From the NCBI GenBank assembly GCA_965276635.1, contig CBDIBC010000005.1:310001-374000 (forward strand): a DNA stretch of 64,000 nucleotides. Reading direction: 5' to 3'. Shown here piece by piece: positions 59,973-64,000 of the stretch (positions are counted from its first letter, which is position 1; every line of letters begins with the position of its first letter). The translations under genes and the position numbers were made by a program. Source of the DNA: CBDIBC01 sp965276635 (GTDB taxonomy: Bacteria; Actinomycetota; Acidimicrobiia; Acidimicrobiales; Palsa-688). Under the pieces are notes generated by a model that saw only the letters and a program-made list of their open reading frames with translations, was not told the origin of the DNA and ran no database searches.

Positions 59973-60122
59973 CTAAGAGTACGTCAGCTGCCCATGAGGG
60001 GTGCCCGCCGGGAAGGTGGCGTCGAGGGAGGTCGGCACGTGGTGCATACCCTGGGTGACCTCGGCCACCGTGCCGACGACGACAACGGCGGGAGTCGAGT
60101 AGCTGCGGCGGTCATGAGCCAT
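59973..60122 (-). CDS. RiPP (lasso-type) precursor peptide, 49 aa
   Basis: MAHDRRSYSTPAVVVVGT begins the leader with the recognition spacing Y8-x-x-P11-x5-G17 followed by T23. The residues after it are QGMHHVPTSLDATFPAGTP, then HGQLTYS. Taking T23 as the usual -2 Thr, the core starts at G25 and its only acid is D34, position 10. Starting at M26 would put it at 9. Standard lasso rings close on position 7-9. The C-terminal Ser49 is the predicted kinase target. It sits between the cyclase and the kinase on one transcript (37 and 7 bp gaps). Conserved-looking DATFPAGTP-GxLTYS ending; assignment as precursor is strong, core boundary uncertain. Confidence 0.82.
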   Translation of the reverse strand: MAHDRRSYSTPAVVVVGTVAEVTQGMHHVPTSLDATFPAGTPHGQLTYS

Positions 60123-60159
60123 GGGATTAACGATAGCAGCGTTGTGCGCCGAACGCATC

Positions 60160-61344
60160 TCATCGGTCGTCCCGGGCCGGCCCGGCCGCCGGCGCCCGAT
60201 CGGCGCGCCAGGCCGCTTGGAGGGCCAGGGCGACTCCCGGGTGGACGGGTGACCCCAGCAGCGATGCCCGGAACGCCTCGTCATCGACGTCGGCGGGGTC
60301 GAGACCGGCGCCATTCCACTCTCGGGCGAAGGCCCGGGTGGAGGCGGCGAAGATCACGCTGTCGGTGTAGGCCTTGTCGGTCCTGGCCAGGACCGCGTCG
60401 GGCAGGAGGTCGCCGAAGAGCGCGCGCATGGCGGAGGTGCGGCCGGGAAAGCCCAGGGGGCCGGCCGACCCCACCAGGGCGGCCACGAATCCGAGGCTGA
60501 GCAGCGGGTGGTGAAGGGCGGCGCCGTGCCGGCCGGCCAGCACGGCCAGATTGTGGCTGCCGACCCGGTGGCCACGGTCGCTGACGCGGCGCCGGACGGC
60601 TGGACCCCATCGGTACGGCTCGTCCAGGGTCCAGGCCAGCAGCTCGTCCGACCACCGCCTCGCCGCCTGCGGGCGCAGCCACGGGGGTTGGCTGTCTCGC
60701 AGCTCGGCCCGCAGGCGGCGGTGTCGCACCGGCCGGGGTGCGGCCCACCCGACCAGGTCTGCGACAAGCGGCCGGCTCACGGCCCTGGGGTAGGCGACGA
60801 CGCGGCGCAGCGGGGTGGCGCGCCGGACCTCGAACAGCTCGTCACCTCCCTCCCCCGTGAGAATCGCTCCGCCCCGACCGAGCTCGAAGATGGCCGGCCA
60901 CGTGTGGATGAGCGGCGGCCAGAGTGGCCCGTGCTCGGCCAGGCTGGCGGCGCAGGCCGGCCCGACCACGTCCATCTCCTCGAAGGCGACCCGCTCCCAG
61001 TGCTCGATGCCGAGATGGGTGATGACGAGCTCCTGCCACTGGCTCTCGTCCGTGGCGGGGTAGGCGGGCCAGCGCCGAGTGACCGGGATCGGCTCGGCGA
61101 GCCCGAGGCGTCGGGCCAGGCCGACGGCCACCGCCAGGACCGCGGAGGAGTCCCGGCCGCCGGAGAACGTCACCAGACACGGGGATCGCTCCAACGCAGG
61201 CCGGATGGCAGCCTCGAGAGCGTGGCGGGGCGAGCTGGTCGGTTCGGCGCTCGGTGACAGTTCGTCACCGCCAGGTCCGACCACGGTCCCGGTGGCGATC
61301 TCGAAGGGGGTGGGCCGGATCCAGTCCGGCGTAGCGCCTGCCAT
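60160..61344 (-). CDS. Asparagine-synthetase-like cyclase without glutaminase domain (lasso C type)
   Basis: 394 aa from ATG 61344 (open frame extends to 61401). The PP-loop ATPase motif LVTFSGGRDSSAVLAVAVG lies at about residues 57-75, followed by the AsnB features GAILTGEGGDELFEVRR and DKAYTDSVIFAASTRAFARE. Lasso cyclases adenylate an Asp/Glu side chain of the core and close the macrolactam. They usually keep an N-terminal glutaminase-like domain of about 200 residues; here only about 56 residues precede the PP-loop. The enzyme is first on the minus operon (cyclase, precursor, kinase). Active ATP pyrophosphatase residues look intact. Confidence 0.85.
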   Translation of the reverse strand: MAGATPDWIRPTPFEIATGTVVGPGGDELSPSAEPTSSPRHALEAAIRPALERSPCLVTFSGGRDSSAVLAVAVGLARRLGLAEPIPVTRRWPAYPATDESQWQELVITHLGIEHWERVAFEEMDVVGPACAASLAEHGPLWPPLIHTWPAIFELGRGGAILTGEGGDELFEVRRATPLRRVVAYPRAVSRPLVADLVGWAAPRPVRHRRLRAELRDSQPPWLRPQAARRWSDELLAWTLDEPYRWGPAVRRRVSDRGHRVGSHNLAVLAGRHGAALHHPLLSLGFVAALVGSAGPLGFPGRTSAMRALFGDLLPDAVLARTDKAYTDSVIFAASTRAFAREWNGAGLDPADVDDEAFRASLLGSPVHPGVALALQAAWRADRAPAAGPARDDR

Positions 61345-61402
61345 CACGCTGCCACGACACGAGCCGTTCACCCGCCCCGACCGTACTGGATCGAGTGACA
61401 AC

Positions 61403-61419
61403 GTTCACCAAACGTGAAC
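61403..61419. promoter_or_regulatory. Palindrome between cyclase and secreted-protein genes
   Basis: GTTCAC-CAAAC-GTGAAC is a perfect inverted repeat in the 109-bp gap between divergent starts (61344 and 61454). It could be an operator for the minus RiPP operon. No regulator gene is in the cluster. Confidence 0.45.
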
Positions 61420-61453
61420 TCAAGCGTCCTCCCAGCCTGGTCGATGGGTGCCC

Positions 61454-63262
61454 ATGCGATCTCTCCGATCCCCCGGTCTGCCCCGGTGGCGCCATGCCCT
61501 ATCCGGTGCTCGCCACCGGGTCCCCCTCGGTCTCGCTGGGGCACTGGCGCTGGGCCTCCTGACGCCAACTGTTGCCAGCACCGCAGTCGCTCACGCGGCC
61601 GCGCCGGCTGGCGTGGTGGCGGTGGCGTCGTCCGCCGCTGGCGGGGGGTGGACCGTGACGGCCACCGGCGCGGTTTCCGCATTCGGAGGCGCCAGCGGCT
61701 ATGGATCCCTGGCCGGCGTCCGCCTCAACCGACCGATCGTGGGCATGAGCGCCACCCCGTCGGGCCGGGGCTACTGGCTGGTGGCGTCCGACGGCGGGAT
61801 CTTCGCGTTCGGCGACGCCGGGTTCTACGGGTCGACAGGCAACATCGCGCTCCACCAGCCGGTGGTCACCATGGCGGCCACGCCCGACGGGCGGGGATAC
61901 TGGCTGGCCGCCTCCGACGGCGGCATCTTCACCTTCGGCGACGCCAGCTACTACGGGTCCACGGGCAACGTCCGGCTCACGCAACCGGTCGTCGGCATGG
62001 CCGCCGCTCCGGACGGGGCCGGCTACTACATGGTTGCGGCCGACGGCGGCATCTTCACCTTCGGGGACGCGCACTTCCAGGGCTCCATGGGAGCGACGCA
62101 CCTCAACGCTCCCATCACCGCGATGGCAACGTCACCCAGCGGCGGCTACTGGCTGGTGGCCAAGGACGGCGGCCTGTTCAGCTTCGGCGCTCCCTTCTAC
62201 GGCACCGCGTCCGGCGCCCAACTGGCCGGCATGGTGCCACTGGCCAATGGCACCGGCTACGACGAGGTCGACTCGGCGGGCGGGGTCCACGCGTTCGCGG
62301 CTCCGTCCAACCAGGCTTCCACCCCAGCTTCCAATCCGGCGGCCGGCCAGTCTTCCACCCCCGCCGCGGGCGAGTCCACGTCCGGATTGACCCTTGCCCA
62401 GGGCACTTTTGCCTCGAGCTTCTTCGATCAACCCGTCACCACCCGACCCGTCGCCGCCAACAGTGCCGCCATCGTGGCCAACTTGGTGAGCCAGTACCAG
62501 ACGTACTACGGAAGCGTCGGCGTCAACCAGATGCCGGTCTTCAACGTGCCCGCCACCGAGCCGCTCGTGCCGGTCAGCGTTCGACCCGGCTGCAACAACT
62601 TCACGGCAAGCACGGGTACCGCCATACCGATCCCGCCCAACGCCTACACCACCGATCCCAACTATCAGCACGACTCCGACATCATCATCCAACAACCCTC
62701 CACCCACTCCGTCTGGGAGCTGTGGAAGGCGGTCAACAACGGCAACGGGACCTGGTCCGCCTGCTGGGGCGGGAAATTGGATCCAACCACGTCGAGCGGA
62801 GTCTTCCCCTTCCCATGGGGCCTGGCGGCCAGCGGCATCAGCTACATGGCCACGATGATCACAGAAGCTGACGTCCAGTCAGGTTCGATCAACCACGCGA
62901 TCGCAATGCAGGTCGTCCGCTGCGACCATCACACTGCTCCGTCGACTCGGGGTGACTGCAACAGCGACCCGGGGGAGCCGGCAGAGGGCACCTGGCTCCG
63001 GATGCCCGCCGGCGTCGCAATGCCGGCCGGTTTGACCCCGTTCGCCCAAATGGTGTTCCACGCGCTGCAGACCTACGGCATGGTGGTCGTCGACCAAGCA
63101 GGCGCAGTGATGCTGCAAGCCGAGTCCGCTCAGGACTGGACCACCACGGGCCACTCTGGCGCTGACCCAATGGTTGCTTCATGGGGCGGGAAGCCGCAGT
63201 ACGCGACCCTAGGCAATATTCCCTGGGGAAGCCTGGATGTCATCCAGCCGCCCAGCCAATGA
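61454..63262 (+). CDS. Secreted protein with DGGIFTFGDA repeats and an unrecognised C-terminal domain
   Basis: 602 aa from ATG 61454 (GTG 61448 also possible). Signal region RVPLGLAGALALGLL, then AHAA. Residues 50-275 hold six to seven units like YWLVASDGGIFAFGDAGFYG followed by STGN-- and a P-VVTMAATP linker. A Ser/Pro/Ala linker (about 280-310) leads to a 290-residue C-terminal domain with SVWELWKAVNNGNGTWSACW, FPFPWGLAASGISYMATMI and MQVVRCDHH. I do not know this domain. It shares its repeat type with the protein at 42664. Probably extracellular; neighbourhood with the RiPP cluster may be accidental. Confidence 0.75.
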   Translation: MRSLRSPGLPRWRHALSGARHRVPLGLAGALALGLLTPTVASTAVAHAAAPAGVVAVASSAAGGGWTVTATGAVSAFGGASGYGSLAGVRLNRPIVGMSATPSGRGYWLVASDGGIFAFGDAGFYGSTGNIALHQPVVTMAATPDGRGYWLAASDGGIFTFGDASYYGSTGNVRLTQPVVGMAAAPDGAGYYMVAADGGIFTFGDAHFQGSMGATHLNAPITAMATSPSGGYWLVAKDGGLFSFGAPFYGTASGAQLAGMVPLANGTGYDEVDSAGGVHAFAAPSNQASTPASNPAAGQSSTPAAGESTSGLTLAQGTFASSFFDQPVTTRPVAANSAAIVANLVSQYQTYYGSVGVNQMPVFNVPATEPLVPVSVRPGCNNFTASTGTAIPIPPNAYTTDPNYQHDSDIIIQQPSTHSVWELWKAVNNGNGTWSACWGGKLDPTTSSGVFPFPWGLAASGISYMATMITEADVQSGSINHAIAMQVVRCDHHTAPSTRGDCNSDPGEPAEGTWLRMPAGVAMPAGLTPFAQMVFHALQTYGMVVVDQAGAVMLQAESAQDWTTTGHSGADPMVASWGGKPQYATLGNIPWGSLDVIQPPSQ

Positions 63263-63268
63263 CCGAGG

Positions 63269-64000
63269 TCAGTACCCGGTAGGGGCTCGTCCGCCGTCTC
63301 GCGCGGCAGCAACCAGCAACCGGGCGGCGAAGGGGATGTCGTCGACCAAGTACCGACGGGCCAGTCGGCGCGGTTCGAGGGCCAAGCGATACAACCATTC
63401 CAGTCCCATGGTCTGGAGGAGCGCCGGTGCCCTCGACCGCTCGCCGGCCAGGAACGCGATAGACCCACCACAGCCCACGAACCAGGAGCCGCGGTGACGC
63501 TCGTAAAGCCAGGAGCCGACACGGTCCTGACGGGGAAAGCCCAGCCCACAGAGCGAGATGCACGGCGCCAGTGCCTCCACCGCCTTCGACAAGGCCGTCA
63601 TCTCGTTGGGATCGTCCTCGAAGCCGAACGGCGGGTAGTACCAGTCGACCCGGGCACCGGGATGGCGGAAAGCGATGGCAGCGGCAGCCCGGGCGGCAAC
63701 CCCTTGCTCCCCGCCGACGAGCAGGATGGCCACACCCGCTCTCGAGGCCAAATCGATCAGCCGCCCCGCCAGCGTCGACCCGGCCACCCGCTCCGGCAGA
63801 GGTCGGCGGGCCAGACGGCTAGCCCACACGAGCGGCATGCCGTCGGCCACCACCAACTCGGCTTCGCTGAGGAGACGGCCGGAGGCGATGTCGTGGGCGG
63901 CCTGGCGCAGGATGTCGACATTGGGCGTGACCAAGCGGCCGCCGCGCCCATCGAGCACGTCACGCACGATCCGCTCGGCCGCGTCAGCGGTGCCGATAGC
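63269..64000 (-). CDS. WecG/TagA/CpsF-family glycosyltransferase, 5-prime end beyond the window
   Basis: The frame continues past the right edge; 243 residues are visible. Family blocks: GRLVTPNVDILRQAAHD, LVVADGMPLVWASRLARRPL (catalytic DGxPLVW), ERVAGSTLAGRL, LLVGGEQGVAARAAAAI, YYPPFGFEDD, ISLCGLGFPRQDRVGSWLYE (G-PKQE region) and WFVGCGGSIAFLAGERSRAP. These transfer an N-acetyl-mannosamine-type sugar to a lipid-linked intermediate in wall polymer or exopolysaccharide synthesis. It converges with the secreted protein, six bases apart. Confidence 0.92.
   Translation of the reverse strand, partial: AIGTADAAERIVRDVLDGRGGRLVTPNVDILRQAAHDIASGRLLSEAELVVADGMPLVWASRLARRPLPERVAGSTLAGRLIDLASRAGVAILLVGGEQGVAARAAAAIAFRHPGARVDWYYPPFGFEDDPNEMTALSKAVEALAPCISLCGLGFPRQDRVGSWLYERHRGSWFVGCGGSIAFLAGERSRAPALLQTMGLEWLYRLALEPRRLARRYLVDDIPFAARLLVAAARDGGRAPTGY

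Noticed and set aside
59973..60314. Longer 113-residue frame as the precursor gene
   Set aside because: The upstream 64 codons overlap the end of the cyclase gene and are basic, low-complexity sequence; the YxxP leader motif begins just after ATG 60122.

Overview
The window is high-GC bacterial DNA from an actinomycete-type genome. Pointers are an F420-dependent luciferase-like oxidoreductase, GTG/TTG starts and TANNNT -10 boxes, a DUF222 HNH protein, a chaplin-like surface protein ending in an LAxTG sorting signal, and secreted proteins built from repeats of the type YWLVAADGGIFTFGDA. The last are, from memory, especially common in Acidimicrobiia. The class is therefore an inference; phylum Actinomycetota is well supported. 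No rRNA, tRNA or CRISPR array was seen.

Layout. 1-9.5 kb: housekeeping and efflux genes (metallopeptidase tail, MFS pump with MarR regulator, F420 oxidoreductase, msrA, hrpB, ABC-F) plus an HTH/AbiEii-like nucleotidyltransferase pair. 9.6-14.4 kb: a frameshifted gene, a chromate-transporter remnant and two low-complexity cell-surface proteins, bracketed by two copies of the same long hairpin. 14.4-17.3 kb: MarR / DHA2 pump / isochorismatase group. 17.3-30.6 kb: a decayed accessory zone. It holds intact toxin-antitoxin modules (VapC/Phd, MazF/RHH, HEPN/nucleotidyltransferase, RES/Xre), broken genes (aminoglycoside phosphotransferase, IS1380 transposase, MntA/HepT, serine hydrolase), an HNH protein, and the tldE/tldD pair with the RES/Xre module between them. 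30.7-34.5 kb: thioesterase, PAP2 protein and polyprenyl diphosphate synthase.

35.5-40.5 kb is a tight surface-polysaccharide operon (UDP-sugar dehydrogenase, two SDR epimerase/decarboxylase genes, processive GT2) whose first gene looks less GC-rich than its surroundings. Two tandem secreted repeat proteins follow (40.5-45.5 kb). 46.1-54.4 kb is a nested mobile element: an IS21-family element with a pRiA4b ORF-3 passenger gene. Its istA is split by a 3.85-kb unit encoding two large tyrosine recombinases, and its istB is split by an IS3-family copy. All three layers can be reconstructed to the base.

55.4-61.4 kb is a RiPP cluster of lasso-peptide type in two convergent operons. The plus strand carries a PqqD-like recognition protein, a transglutaminase-like protease, a PF14907-type nucleotidyltransferase and an ABC exporter. 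The minus strand carries a shortened asparagine-synthetase-like cyclase, a 49-aa precursor ending in Ser, and an HprK-like kinase. This is the most interesting system in the window: the precursor core does not fit the usual macrolactam spacing, the cyclase lacks the glutaminase domain, and a kinase that in related clusters phosphorylates the precursor C-terminal Ser sits directly behind the precursor. The window closes with another secreted repeat protein and a WecG/TagA-type glycosyltransferase running off the edge.
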